NCBI RefSeq assembly: GCF_003290085.1
Contig: NZ_QMKJ01000002.1
Coordinates: 620,001 to 684,000 of the forward strand
DNA length: 64,000 bases
From: Aliidiomarina sp. B3213
GTDB taxonomy: Bacteria; Pseudomonadota; Gammaproteobacteria; Enterobacterales; Alteromonadaceae
Direction of reading: 5' to 3'
Shown: in pieces, positions 8,212 through 16,963 of the stretch
Layout of the letters: every line of letters begins with the position of its first letter
How positions within the stretch are numbered: position 1 is the stretch's first letter
Position numbers and translations under genes: made by a program
The notes under the pieces: model-generated
Told to the model about the DNA's origin: nothing
Databases searched by the model: none
What the model saw: the letters and a program-made list of their open reading frames with translations, nothing else

Positions 8212-9291
8212 TTAGCGTTCACATGGTATATCAGACAAGGCAACAGCGTGTAGGCTTTCCCTGTCAAAACCGAGTATCAGCTTATCCCCGTTACGCTCGA
8301 TTAGTGTTACACCAACAGCTGAATCTGTATCTACAGTGCTAGCAGTCCAGCGGTTGCCCATCGACTCGCTGCACGCGACTTTTACATGTTCGTTTTCTAA
8401 GTATGCGGTGTATATGCGGTCACCAGATTCAGACTCCACCACATTATGGATATTCCTGTTTTTGAGAACATGACGCCAATTGGCTCCTCCGTCTTCTGTT
8501 CTCATAATCCCGCCAGAGCCAGAAACCAGCACTACATCTGGGTCGTTTGAGTAAATTAATCCACCATACACCGTAGAAAATTCAACAGCCTCTGAAAAAT
8601 CATCTGTACCAATCGGAGACTCGGATAAATCAAAGCGCTTTACGTATGCGGTATCTACAGAACCGCCCCCCGATGCAATGCCTAACGCACCAATCATCCA
8701 CAATTCATCTCGGTTGGGATTTAGCAACAGTTTTACTGAGTCATTAGGAAAGTCGCTTACCTCAGAAAGCATCTCAAACTCTAGATTGGGCAGAGTTGTT
8801 ACCGCCAAACCTAAATCAACACTGGTAAATAATTGATCTTGGTTGTAGTCGTACGCGAACCCGCCGACAAAGTCATAAGCGTCCAAATCCACTGCAACAT
8901 CAACCGAACTCCAAGTCGTACCTGCATCAATAGTTTGCTCTACCACTCGACGAGCACTACTTGCTCCATCTGATGCTGATCTTGCAACACCAAATATCCA
9001 ATGCTGAGAATCAACGATCTCAGCACCAAACCCGTAAAAGTTATTTGAAGTCTCAATTGTCCAGTCTCCACCGTCAACACGAGAAGCTAGAACACCAAGA
9101 CCGTAAACAAGCTCGACACCGTCTTTGGCAATATACCCATTAATGCTTGCTCCTTCGGTTAATTCTGCAGAGGACAGAACAGGTGTAAGGGACAAGCTTT
9201 CTTGGCTATCCTTGACGGTTCTCTCACTGTCATTGATACAACCCATTAGAATTATGGCAGGCAAGGTACAAGCGAGTACTTTGAAATTCAT
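8212..9291 (-). CDS. Beta-propeller (BNR/sialidase-like repeat) lipoprotein, copy A
   Basis: A lipoprotein of 359 residues from the ATG at 9291, chosen because GAGGAG lies 8 bases upstream; the longer frame to 9321 has no such site. The lipobox is ILMGC. The mature part contains recurring Asp-box-like units (DAGTTWSSVDV, EDGGANWRHVL) and blades such as LNPNRDELWMIGALG, typical of BNR propellers. It is a clear paralogue of the neighbouring gene: both share RDE-WLIG/WMIG, VDTAYV, NxPDVVLVxGSxG and RTEDGG segments and end in SDxPC. No sialidase Arg triad is evident, so I make no enzymatic claim. Probably envelope-anchored. Confidence 0.75.
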   Translation of the reverse strand: MNFKVLACTLPAIILMGCINDSERTVKDSQESLSLTPVLSSAELTEGASINGYIAKDGVELVYGLGVLASRVDGGDWTIETSNNFYGFGAEIVDSQHWIFGVARSASDGASSARRVVEQTIDAGTTWSSVDVAVDLDAYDFVGGFAYDYNQDQLFTSVDLGLAVTTLPNLEFEMLSEVSDFPNDSVKLLLNPNRDELWMIGALGIASGGGSVDTAYVKRFDLSESPIGTDDFSEAVEFSTVYGGLIYSNDPDVVLVSGSGGIMRTEDGGANWRHVLKNRNIHNVVESESGDRIYTAYLENEHVKVACSESMGNRWTASTVDTDSAVGVTLIERNGDKLILGFDRESLHAVALSDIPCER

Positions 9292-9403
9292 CGTTATTTC
9301 TCCTCTTTGAAATCTAATCATTCCTTCGAATCAAGACGACACGATTCAAACATAACTCTATACCCGATAACGACAAAATACATTCAAGATATGTATGATC
9401 TTG

Positions 9404-9463
9404 TCAAAGCGCCTTCAGTTGGTTCAGCAAGGTATCTAGCGCTCGATAGCTCATAGCTTCTGT
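9404..9463 (-). pseudogene. Relic of the yifB 3' end (last 19 codons and stop)
   Basis: Translating the minus strand gives TEAMSYRALDTLLNQLKAL and a TGA stop. Intact YifB, whose gene ends at 10730, finishes TEAMSYRALDNLLNRLKEF. That is 15 of 19 residues and 46 of 60 bases identical by hand alignment. Most base differences are silent third-position changes, as between two functional alleles, so the fragment was probably copied from or brought with a diverged yifB rather than decaying in place. Upstream of TEAM the similarity stops abruptly. Confidence 0.8.
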
Positions 9464-9507
9464 GAGAAGAGCTAAGTTCTGGCGAGCCCCCTCCCTGGGG
9501 TTAAACT

Positions 9508-10608
9508 TTAAAGATTACATGGGACATCAGACATAGGAAGTGAAAAAACGCGTCCTCCCCGAGCTATCAAAGTCAATTCATCGCCCTTGCTGTACATTCG
9601 ATACCCCTCGACATCAGCCGGCCCCGATATATAGCTACGTACCCAACTGTCACCTAATACTTGGCTACAATAGATTTCAACTTTTCCATCTTCCGGGTGG
9701 TTTAAAGCAAAAATTCTGTCGCCATTAGTTGATTGTGACAAAGAGCTTGCCGACTCTAAAATGGACACCCAACTTGAACCTCCATCTTCCGTTCTCACCA
9801 CACCATCAGAGCCAAGCACCAAAACTACATCTGGATGGTTGTTCAAAATCAACCCTTGGGATACTCGAGACATACCAATTCTATCTGTCATGTCAGTAAG
9901 CGAAACGCCATCTGAAACAGAAAACTTTCTTACATACGCGGTATCAACGGGTGTTCCACCAATCGTCATTATATCCAAAGTACCGATTAGCCAAATCTCA
10001 TCTCTGCTCTGGTGTTGAATCAAGTCTCCCCAACCGTCATACCATGGGGAATCATCTAGCAAGGTGAAATTCTCGATGGGTAAATCAGCAACCATTAGAT
10101 TATTATTGTTTGTGGCAAATAAACGGTTATTTGCAAAGTCATATGCAAACCGCCAGTCGTACCGAACAGTACCTAAATTCAAATCTTCCTCGTTAACATC
10201 CACCTCATTCCACGTTGCTCCCCCGTCTCTTGTTTCTTCAAGAGCGACCTCGCGGTCAAAATATGATCCTCCGGGGGCGATCCCTGATCTGACCCAATGT
10301 TGAGAACTAATAACTCCTATTCTATACACCTCGTAATCGCTTTCTAACTCGACTGTCCATTCTTCAGAGCTACCGAAGCGATAAGCAAAAAACTCCGTGT
10401 TATAAACGATTTCAACGCCATTGCCCGATGTATAATAAACAAAACCGGGATCTTCTAAGTAATCCTGCGCTGAGAACTCAGACCGTAAGCTCAACTCGGT
10501 GTCTGAGATCACCAGTTCTTGCTGGTCATCAAGTTGTTGCTTGTCATCATCAAAGCATCCGGTTATGGAAAAAAGTGCCAATAAGCAGACGGCCATCCTA
10601 GTTTTCAT
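9508..10608 (-). CDS. Beta-propeller (BNR/sialidase-like repeat) lipoprotein, copy B
   Basis: A 366-residue paralogue of the gene at 8212. The lipobox is SITGC followed by FDDDKQ. Asp-box-like motifs include TRDGGATWNEVDV and TEDGGSSWVSILE, and the shared blade segments are RDEIWLIG, VDTAYVRKF and NHPDVVLVLGSDG. I start it at the ATG at 10608, with AGGAG 7 bases upstream, rather than the adjoining GTG. It follows yifB on the same strand after 121 bp. Function unknown; an outer-membrane or periplasm-facing binding protein is plausible. Confidence 0.75.
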   Translation of the reverse strand: MKTRMAVCLLALFSITGCFDDDKQQLDDQQELVISDTELSLRSEFSAQDYLEDPGFVYYTSGNGVEIVYNTEFFAYRFGSSEEWTVELESDYEVYRIGVISSQHWVRSGIAPGGSYFDREVALEETRDGGATWNEVDVNEEDLNLGTVRYDWRFAYDFANNRLFATNNNNLMVADLPIENFTLLDDSPWYDGWGDLIQHQSRDEIWLIGTLDIMTIGGTPVDTAYVRKFSVSDGVSLTDMTDRIGMSRVSQGLILNNHPDVVLVLGSDGVVRTEDGGSSWVSILESASSLSQSTNGDRIFALNHPEDGKVEIYCSQVLGDSWVRSYISGPADVEGYRMYSKGDELTLIARGGRVFSLPMSDVPCNL

Positions 10609-10729
10609 CACTATACTCCTGTATTTCTGATTAATTTCGGACTTTTATTAAAATAATGTTAACAACTTTAATATAAGGAGTACCTGGACAATCCGGAACC
10701 AATTCTCACCAATAGATTGTCTAAAATTG

Positions 10730-12259
10730 TCAAAACTCCTTTAAACGATTAAGCAAGTTATCGAGGGCGCGGTAGCTCATAGCTTCGGTTATATGCATAC
10801 GCTCAATTGCATGCGAGCCTTCCAAATCCGCAATAGTTCGAGCAAGCCGCAAAGTGCGATGATACGCACGATGAGACAGCTGCAACTTTTCCATTGCAGT
10901 CACCAAATAATCATGGTCCTTTTCACTTAAGGCACAGTAATTGTCTAATTCTTTTCCTTTTAGCGCACTGTTCAAACAGTTTTGTCTTTGCAGCTGTTTG
11001 CCATGAGCAGTTGCTACTCGCTCCGCCCAATACTCAGAAGTGTCTTCCGGCGCTATAGTTCGCTCTGAACTTCGCTTTAACGCGTCAGGTTGTCTTGGCA
11101 CTTCAACTTGAAGGTCGATTCGGTCTAGAAACGGCCCAGAAATTCTGCCTAAATACTTCAGAATTTGGTCGGGCGTTGCTCTAGCAGAGCTTAAGCTTCC
11201 GTCGAAATGACCGCACGGTGAAGGGTTTAGCGCACCAATAAATTGGAACTTCGCGGGAAACGTAGCTTGCATTTTAGCCCTGCTAATATGAACTTCTCCC
11301 GACTCCATTGGCTCTCGTAATGTGTCTAATATATGCCTTGGAATTTCAGTAAGTTCGTCTAAGAAAATTAATCCATTTGAGCTAAGTGAGATTTCTCCCG
11401 GTTTGGGAATTGAACCACCACCCACCAATGCAGTTCCCGAACAAGAATGATGAGGAGCCCGGAAAGGCCTGTGGCGCCAGTCAGCAAGATTAAATGGCTG
11501 GCCCGTTAACGACTTTATGGCGGCAACTTCAAGTGCTTCTTCCTCATTGAGCAAGGGTAATAAACCAATTAAACGCTTTGCCAACATGGTTTTCCCAGTG
11601 CCAGGCGGGCCGACAAATAGAACGTGATGACCGCCACTAGCCGCTATAACCAACGCCCGTTTAGCAAGGGCTTGGCCATGAACGTCCGACAGATTTGCCT
11701 GCGTTTGTGGTTTTGGGGTTATCGCCTGCGGCTTTAGCGGTGTTTGTTTTTCCATGCCGGTAACATGGGCTATAGCCTGAGATAGATTATCGAGCGCGTA
11801 TACTTTCGCTTTTTGTAATAACGCGGCTTCAGCCTTATTTTCGGCTGGAATCATAGCTGCGCGGTTGTGCTTTTGCCCTTGTACTAGAGCGGGCAACAAC
11901 CCAGGAACATGCTGAATACAACCATTCAAAGCTAACTCACCATAATACTCTAATGGCTCAGTCGGCAGAGTCCATTCTTCTTCCGCGGCAAGAATTCCAA
12001 GGGCAATAGCTAGGTCAAACCGCGCTCCCTGCTTAGGCAACTCTGCAGGTGAAAGATTTACCGTAATTTTGGCTACAGGAAAGGGAATGCCACTATTCTG
12101 AATTGCCGTACGTACTCGGTCTTTCGCTTCACGTACGGTAGTTTCTGGCATTCCAATAATTTGAAAACTTGGCAGCCCCTTACCTACATTCACTTCTACC
12201 CGAACTTCTGGCGCTTCCATACCTTGCTGCGCCCGACAAAGCATCACCGCAAATCCCAT
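10730..12259 (-). CDS. yifB: YifB family Mg-chelatase-like AAA+ ATPase
   Basis: A 509-residue protein of standard length. The N-terminal ChlI-like (Lon S16-fold) domain carries VEVNVGKGLPSFQIIGMPE near 21-39. The AAA+ core has Walker A GPPGTGKT at 217-224, the Mg-chelatase segment RPFRAPHHSCS, and Walker B GLIFLDELTE. The C-terminal Mg-chelatase domain ends LRLARTIADLEGS and TEAMSYRALDNLL. E. coli YifB is the direct counterpart. Its role is uncertain; ComM, which helps branch migration in natural transformation, belongs to the same family. AAGGAGGT lies just before the ATG. Its last 60 bp are duplicated at 9404-9463. Confidence 0.9.
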   Translation of the reverse strand: MGFAVMLCRAQQGMEAPEVRVEVNVGKGLPSFQIIGMPETTVREAKDRVRTAIQNSGIPFPVAKITVNLSPAELPKQGARFDLAIALGILAAEEEWTLPTEPLEYYGELALNGCIQHVPGLLPALVQGQKHNRAAMIPAENKAEAALLQKAKVYALDNLSQAIAHVTGMEKQTPLKPQAITPKPQTQANLSDVHGQALAKRALVIAASGGHHVLFVGPPGTGKTMLAKRLIGLLPLLNEEEALEVAAIKSLTGQPFNLADWRHRPFRAPHHSCSGTALVGGGSIPKPGEISLSSNGLIFLDELTEIPRHILDTLREPMESGEVHISRAKMQATFPAKFQFIGALNPSPCGHFDGSLSSARATPDQILKYLGRISGPFLDRIDLQVEVPRQPDALKRSSERTIAPEDTSEYWAERVATAHGKQLQRQNCLNSALKGKELDNYCALSEKDHDYLVTAMEKLQLSHRAYHRTLRLARTIADLEGSHAIERMHITEAMSYRALDNLLNRLKEF

Positions 12260-12468
12260 AACACCTCCTTGTGTTTTGTTTACACTAAGCGTAGTGGTAA
12301 GAAGCTAAATGAGGCATGTGACTTTGCTAGTTAATAGATGAATTTTAGTCTGACTTTAAAGTTCTCTAGGAAATTTCACAGACACTCCCAACGCAATTTA
12401 ATGGTCTATACTGCAAGGTGCATTCTGAGAAGTTAAACCATATAAATACAACAACATAAAGAGGAAAT

Positions 12469-12843
12469 ATGGACTATTACATTGGAGTATTAAAAAAATA
12501 CGCAGTGTTTAGCGGTCGAGCGCGTAGAAAAGAATACTGGTTTTTCTATTTGTTCAATGTCATTGCTAGCATTGTTCTGATGCTCGTGGATCGTATGACA
12601 GGCACCTATAATCCAGAAATGGGATTCGGAACTTTAGGGGTTATATATGGCTTAGCCGTTCTTATTCCTGCCATCGCGGTTGCCGTACGTAGATTGCATG
12701 ACACCTCTAGAAGCGGTTGGTGGCTACTTATCGCACTTATTCCTTTTATTGGGGCTATTGTACTCATTATCTTCTTTGTCTCCGACAGTACACCTGGCGA
12801 GAACCAATACGGACCTAATCCGAAAGAGATTGAAACCGTTTAA
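12469..12843 (+). CDS. DUF805 inner-membrane protein (YhaH-like)
   Basis: A 124-residue membrane protein with the DUF805 signature: FSGRARRKEYWFFYLFN near 15-31, AVRRLHDTSRSGWWLL near 74-89, and DSTPGENQYGPNP at the C-terminus. About four hydrophobic segments. The family is widespread in bacteria and its function is not established. AGAGG lies 6 bases before the ATG. The gene converges with a TPR-protein gene and shares a bidirectional terminator with it. Confidence 0.88.
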   Translation: MDYYIGVLKKYAVFSGRARRKEYWFFYLFNVIASIVLMLVDRMTGTYNPEMGFGTLGVIYGLAVLIPAIAVAVRRLHDTSRSGWWLLIALIPFIGAIVLIIFFVSDSTPGENQYGPNPKEIETV

Positions 12844-12867
12844 GTTTAGCGCCAAATTTTAGCCATT

Positions 12868-12906
12868 AAAAAAGCGACTCCGTTTCAGTACGCGAGTCGC
12901 TTTTTA
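12868..12906. terminator. Bidirectional intrinsic terminator
   Basis: AAAAGCGACTC and GAGTCGCTTTT pair perfectly around a 12-base loop, with an A-run on the left and a T-run on the right. It sits between the convergent DUF805 gene (ends 12843) and TPR gene (ends 12922), so it can terminate both. Confidence 0.85.
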
Positions 12907-12921
12907 TTATCGGTTCAACGC

Positions 12922-13899
12922 TTAGCCTGCAATATTTTGGTTCTCTAGAAGAAACTCATCAATAGCAGTTTGCAGTTGCTCATCTTCACTTGCTAGTTCT
13001 TGAGCTTTTACTAAATGAAGGTCTTTTGCCTGCTCTAGATTCAAGTGGTTGAATATTTGCGCCAGCCTAAAGTGGCTGTATCCTTCACGTAAACCTTCTG
13101 GGTGCTCTTCAAGCTGTATTAACGCTAGTAGTCTGTCGCGCCCCTTTTCTAAAGCTAAGCCAGACTCAGCTGCATATTTGCCCCACTGGTAATCGACACT
13201 ATAAATCTCCGATTTCTCCAACGTCTCGTCTTGAGCAATAATGTCGTCGGCCTCTTTCAAGTAACGCTCAGCTTGCTCCCAGTTTTTCTCATTAATATGT
13301 AGAGAAGCTGCAGACACACGAGGTGAAAGCTCGTTAGGCATAGCTACGGCCCATTCATCGAATGCGGCAGCTAAATCATTGTTGCGTTGCGCTTGCTGCT
13401 CTTCTGTTTCAGCATCAGCTAGCCCTATCATGGCAACATTGAACGGATGCTGGTAGTCACTGTCCATCTCTTCTAAACGCGCCAGCAATTCTCGCGCTTT
13501 GTCTTTATCGCCGCCAACAATTCCTGGAGCCGCAGCATAAAACATACCTAAACTAAAGGCTGCCGGCTCGAAATTAGGGTCGATTTCCAACGCCTGCTCC
13601 CAGTTTTTGCGCATGCTGCGTGCTATAAAGGGCGCGCGAAATGCCGACGCTTCATTAATTTTGAACATATCAATTTGCCCGAGCACAAAATGATACTCCG
13701 CCGTGCCTTCATGCTCTCTTTCTAAACGCTCCATTAACGTTTCGGCTTCGTCGATGTCGCCATTGGTTGCCGCAGTTAACACCGACTCATAAGTTTCACT
13801 AGTGTCAAAATCCATAGAAATAGATTGGGCGTGGCTTGGCGCTGCCCAAACAGCTATAGCTAAGCTTAAAGTAAGACAAAGTCTCGTCAAAAACGTCAT
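12922..13899 (-). CDS. Exported TPR-repeat protein
   Basis: A 325-residue protein with a signal peptide (LCLTLSLAIAVWAAPSHAQS, cleavage about 25). It is then almost wholly helical with TPR-like units, such as GDIDEAETLMERLEREHEGTAEYHFVLGQ (about 48-76), EIDPNFEPAAFSLGMFYA, NEKNWEQAERYLKEAD and HFRLAQIFNHLNLEQAKDL. Probably a periplasmic scaffold or assembly protein. No catalytic motif. The ATG start is unambiguous. It lies between two terminators and appears to be a single-gene unit. Confidence 0.75.
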   Translation of the reverse strand: MTFLTRLCLTLSLAIAVWAAPSHAQSISMDFDTSETYESVLTAATNGDIDEAETLMERLEREHEGTAEYHFVLGQIDMFKINEASAFRAPFIARSMRKNWEQALEIDPNFEPAAFSLGMFYAAAPGIVGGDKDKARELLARLEEMDSDYQHPFNVAMIGLADAETEEQQAQRNNDLAAAFDEWAVAMPNELSPRVSAASLHINEKNWEQAERYLKEADDIIAQDETLEKSEIYSVDYQWGKYAAESGLALEKGRDRLLALIQLEEHPEGLREGYSHFRLAQIFNHLNLEQAKDLHLVKAQELASEDEQLQTAIDEFLLENQNIAG

Positions 13900-13938
13900 A
13901 AATAGTCCTTGTTATATGTTCTAAGCACATTAAGACAC

Positions 13939-13975
13939 AAAAACGGCATCTCTGTTCCCAAAGATGCCGTTTTAT
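13939..13975 (-). terminator. Intrinsic terminator of the EF-hand gene
   Basis: AAAACGGCATCT and AGATGCCGTTTTA form a 12-bp stem around a short loop. On the minus strand the stem is followed by a T-run. It lies 27 bp beyond the stop of the EF-hand gene (ends 14002). Confidence 0.8.
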
Positions 13976-14001
13976 TATGTATAAAAATGTTTCTGAAGTT
14001 C

Positions 14002-14703
14002 TTAAGAGCCGTTTCCAGAACCTTCTTCTTCTGCTTCCTCTTCAACTTCTACCACGTCAGCTTCTATCTCAACTTCTCCAGAAAACTCTCGTTCAATAAA
14101 TAACTCGTACTCACCTTCTGGCATTGGTCCAAAAATACGCTCTTCCACAACGCGCTCGCCATTCTCATCATGGATAATCACTTCCATTCTACGGCGTGCT
14201 TCTTCGTGCATTTCTCTTGCAGCCTCTGCGCGAGCTCGAATTCGTTCACGGTCGATCACACGAAATCCATGAATGTTATCAATGAACGCTTGTTGGTCAA
14301 CCATACCTGTACCGTCTTGGTCGAGTCGGGTGAACAAGGCTTCCGCCTTTTCTCGAGCTTGACGTTCCATAACTTCCTTCAGCTCGTTCACGTTCACATA
14401 GCCGTCGTTGTCTAAGTCAAATTCATTAAATTGCTCTTCCAGGGCTTCGCGGCGCACAATCGTTACCTGCTCCATAATATGCGGAGCCCCTGCACGAGGT
14501 GGGCGCGGAGGATGAGGCATCTCACCGTCGCTTTCACCATGGATATGCTCAAACCATACAGCTCGGTGGGCTTCACGGTGTTCCGCGCGTTCTTGCGCTT
14601 CAGCACGCTCCGTTTGTTCAGCGGCTGGAACTTGTGCACAAGCAGGCAAAGTTACAATTGAAGCCAGTGTAAGTGGCACTAAGTATTGGGTTAATTTTTT
14701 CAT
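14002..14703 (-). CDS. Exported EF-hand calcium-binding protein
   Basis: A protein of about 233 residues with a signal peptide and a cysteine in a lipobox-like VTLPAC context. Two EF-hands follow: DLDNDGYVNVNE and DQDGTGMVDQQA, the first with the canonical acidic ligand spacing. A His/Arg/Glu-rich region precedes them, and a very acidic tail (EVEIEADVVEVEEEAEEEG) ends the protein. The ATG at 14703 has GGAG 7 bases upstream; an adjoining GTG is less well placed. It lies 114 bp downstream of baeR on the same strand. It may buffer or sense calcium in the envelope. Confidence 0.8.
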   Translation of the reverse strand: MKKLTQYLVPLTLASIVTLPACAQVPAAEQTERAEAQERAEHREAHRAVWFEHIHGESDGEMPHPPRPPRAGAPHIMEQVTIVRREALEEQFNEFDLDNDGYVNVNELKEVMERQAREKAEALFTRLDQDGTGMVDQQAFIDNIHGFRVIDRERIRARAEAAREMHEEARRRMEVIIHDENGERVVEERIFGPMPEGEYELFIEREFSGEVEIEADVVEVEEEAEEEGSGNGS

Positions 14704-14817
14704 CACTTCTCTCCTTTAGGGGAACGCCCTTCACAGGGAATGTTTCATCTCACACGGCTTATCATGGACTAACACTATGGAGCGAGTTTGTTCAAAATAT
14801 GGAGAAAGTGTGGAGAA

Positions 14818-15534
14818 TTAGTTTTTATTCTCGAGCCACTTATATCCCACACCATAAATAGACTGTATTGGATCGGCTCCGCGCACCAACTTCTCTATTT
14901 TAGAACGAATATTTTTAATATGACTATCTACGGTTCGGTCACTCACTATACGGTGATCTTCGTAAGCACCTTCAACCAATGTTTCTCTTGGGTAAACCCT
15001 GCCAGGCTGTGACATCAACATTTTTACTAAGCGAAACTCAACTCGGGTCAGCACCAGTGGTTTGCCCTCAATGCGCAGCTCCATCGCCTGTTGGTCGAGT
15101 TCAAAAATAGAATGGCAAAGAATACCTTCGGCTGCGTTACTCGTATCTTCCGACGACTTCGACCAAGACATACGGCGCAACATGGCTTCAACTCGAGCAA
15201 CAATTTCCCTTGGGCTGGTAGGTTTAACCAAATATTCATCTGCGCCTAGTTTCAAACCCAGAATTTTATCTAATTCGTCATTGCGCGCACTTAAAAAGAG
15301 AACGGGCACTTGGCTTGTCGCACGCAACTTTTGGCACACTTCAAAGCCGTCTTTTCCAGGCATCATTACATCTAACAACACTAAGTCTGGCTTTCCGCCT
15401 CGCTCAAGCGCCTCTAGCATGGCATCTCCCGACTCAAACTCTTCCGTTTGATAATCATGATGCTTGAGGTAGTCGCGCATAATTTCACGAATGTCTGGCT
15501 CGTCGTCTACTACCCATATTAACGCTTGGCTCAT
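14818..15534 (-). CDS. baeR: OmpR-family response regulator, BaeR-like
   Basis: A 238-residue response regulator. The receiver has the acidic pocket D10/D11, phospho-acceptor D55 in LVLLDVMMPG, and K104 in YLVKPTSPRE. The C-terminal winged helix contains LTRVEFRLVKMLMSQPGRVYPRE, SDRTVDSHIKNIRSKIE and the final SIYGVGYKW. The SPREIVARVE linker and RIVSDRTVDSHIKN closely match E. coli BaeR. Its ATG overlaps the upstream kinase stop (ATGA), so the two are co-translated. BaeSR responds to envelope stress and controls efflux and chaperone genes in enterics; the regulon here is unknown. Confidence 0.85.
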   Translation of the reverse strand: MSQALIWVVDDEPDIREIMRDYLKHHDYQTEEFESGDAMLEALERGGKPDLVLLDVMMPGKDGFEVCQKLRATSQVPVLFLSARNDELDKILGLKLGADEYLVKPTSPREIVARVEAMLRRMSWSKSSEDTSNAAEGILCHSIFELDQQAMELRIEGKPLVLTRVEFRLVKMLMSQPGRVYPRETLVEGAYEDHRIVSDRTVDSHIKNIRSKIEKLVRGADPIQSIYGVGYKWLENKN

Positions 15535-16958
15535 CTTGTTGTTCTCGAGGTTGAATGAAGTGGTAACTGAATGGTGACTCGGACACCGCCCAATGAAGAC
15601 GGTTCAAACTCTATACTTCCATGATGCGCTTTAATAATGGCTTTGGTAATTGCCAAACCTAAACCACTCCCTCCCTCTGCTCTGCTTCTGGCAGAATCAG
15701 GGCGATACAATCGCTCACCCAATAATTCACATTGGGAAGCGTTAAGCCCCGGAGCAGAGTCTTCGAGTACCACCTCTACCGCGTCTTCATTCACCGACAA
15801 TGACAACTGAACCTCGCCACGCGACTCGGTATATCGAACACTATTAGAAATAATATTGTTTAGTGCTTGGCATAAACGGTCCATGTCTCCAAGAATATCT
15901 ATTGTTTGCTCTGGCCATGTCGCTTGTGCATTTAACTGCTTTGCAGTGAAACGTACTTGATAATCTTGCCAAATCGCCTTTACAAAGCTGCTCAACTCAA
16001 TGGTTTGCCACTCGTAATTTAACGCGCCAGCGTCCGACTGGGCCAACTGATGTAGGTCGTTCACCAAGCGAGTTAAATGCGTTACATGGTGATGCAACCG
16101 AGCAAGGTGCGCATTGTCTGCAACCCGAATACCGTCTTGTACTGACTCTATTTCACCTTGCAAAACCGTCAATGGTGTTCTCAGTTCGTGCGCGATGTCT
16201 GCCAACATGCGTTGGCGCTGCTCCTGTGCGCTCTCCAGCGCCGCACCAAGCTTATTCATATCGACACCAAGCTCGGACAGTTCGTCGTGACCTTTCGGTT
16301 CTGCACGTGCTCCATAGTTTCCTTGCGCCAAAGCCTGACTTACGTCTGCCAAAGCTCGAATTCGTCTCCTAAACCAAATACTTAATAGCCAAGCTACAAA
16401 ACCGCCAACTAAAATGGCGATGCCACCGGCATAGAGCAGTGCACTACCCTGTTGTCGAGCAAAAACCGCATCTATAGGTCCGGTAGCTCCAGTGGGGCGA
16501 ACTGTACTTAAAAGCCCTGTAACTTGCTCACCAACGAGTATAGGAATAGTGACGGGGTCGTTAATTTCGGGACCAAATATTCGGTTCCCCGCTGGGGTAT
16601 ATAAATTTAACTCGACAAAAGAAAGCTGCGACTCTGCACTGAAGCGCTCAGGGTTAATAATCAGGTCTCGCTGCAAATTACTGAGCGCTTCGCGCCATAA
16701 GCTCGTGGGCGTAATTTCTTGTTCGGGACTCCAACGACCTCGTTGAATTTGCTCTTCATAACGCTGTTGCTGTTGTTCGTAGTAGTCAGCAAGAATAATA
16801 GCCACGCGGGTGAGTCGTTCACGCTCTTGGGCTGCTAAGTACTCTTGGAAGTTGTGCATAAATAAGCTTCGCGTTCCTAACAGCACCAACGCAATAAGCA
16901 GCAGTCCAGTTCCTGCAATGGCAATAAATAATTGTGTACGGATATTAAATTTGAACAA
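15531..16958 (-). CDS. baeS: Sensor histidine kinase, BaeS-like
   Basis: A 475-residue kinase with transmembrane segments at about 10-28 and 172-196 and a periplasmic sensor between them. A HAMP domain follows, then HisKA with H257 in MLADIAHELRTPLTVLQGE, and an HATPase domain with N-box INNIISNSVRYTES and G-box GGSGLGLAI. The H-box, the LHQLAQSDAGAL segment and the DSAPG motif match E. coli BaeS. The start is TTG with AGGG upstream. It lies 5 bp from the preceding propeller gene, placing baeSR at the end of the ubiK-pqiABC transcription unit. Confidence 0.85.
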   Translation of the reverse strand: MFKFNIRTQLFIAIAGTGLLLIALVLLGTRSLFMHNFQEYLAAQERERLTRVAIILADYYEQQQQRYEEQIQRGRWSPEQEITPTSLWREALSNLQRDLIINPERFSAESQLSFVELNLYTPAGNRIFGPEINDPVTIPILVGEQVTGLLSTVRPTGATGPIDAVFARQQGSALLYAGGIAILVGGFVAWLLSIWFRRRIRALADVSQALAQGNYGARAEPKGHDELSELGVDMNKLGAALESAQEQRQRMLADIAHELRTPLTVLQGEIESVQDGIRVADNAHLARLHHHVTHLTRLVNDLHQLAQSDAGALNYEWQTIELSSFVKAIWQDYQVRFTAKQLNAQATWPEQTIDILGDMDRLCQALNNIISNSVRYTESRGEVQLSLSVNEDAVEVVLEDSAPGLNASQCELLGERLYRPDSARSRAEGGSGLGLAITKAIIKAHHGSIEFEPSSLGGVRVTIQLPLHSTSRTTR

Positions 16959-16963
16959 CGACG

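Larger units (their letters stand above)
8170..9463 (-). repeat. Duplicated unit A: yifB 3'-end relic + propeller lipoprotein + flank
   Basis: This stretch repeats the arrangement found at 9468-10789. Reading on the minus strand, each copy has a yifB 3' end, a 113-120 bp spacer, a propeller lipoprotein gene, and a downstream flank containing AGAGCTgAGTTtTGGCGA (8170-8187) or AGAGCTaAGTTcTGGCGA (9468-9485), then CATGG.A.ATCAGAC over the gene's 3' end. The copies are well diverged, so this is not a recent or assembly duplication. Confidence 0.7.
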
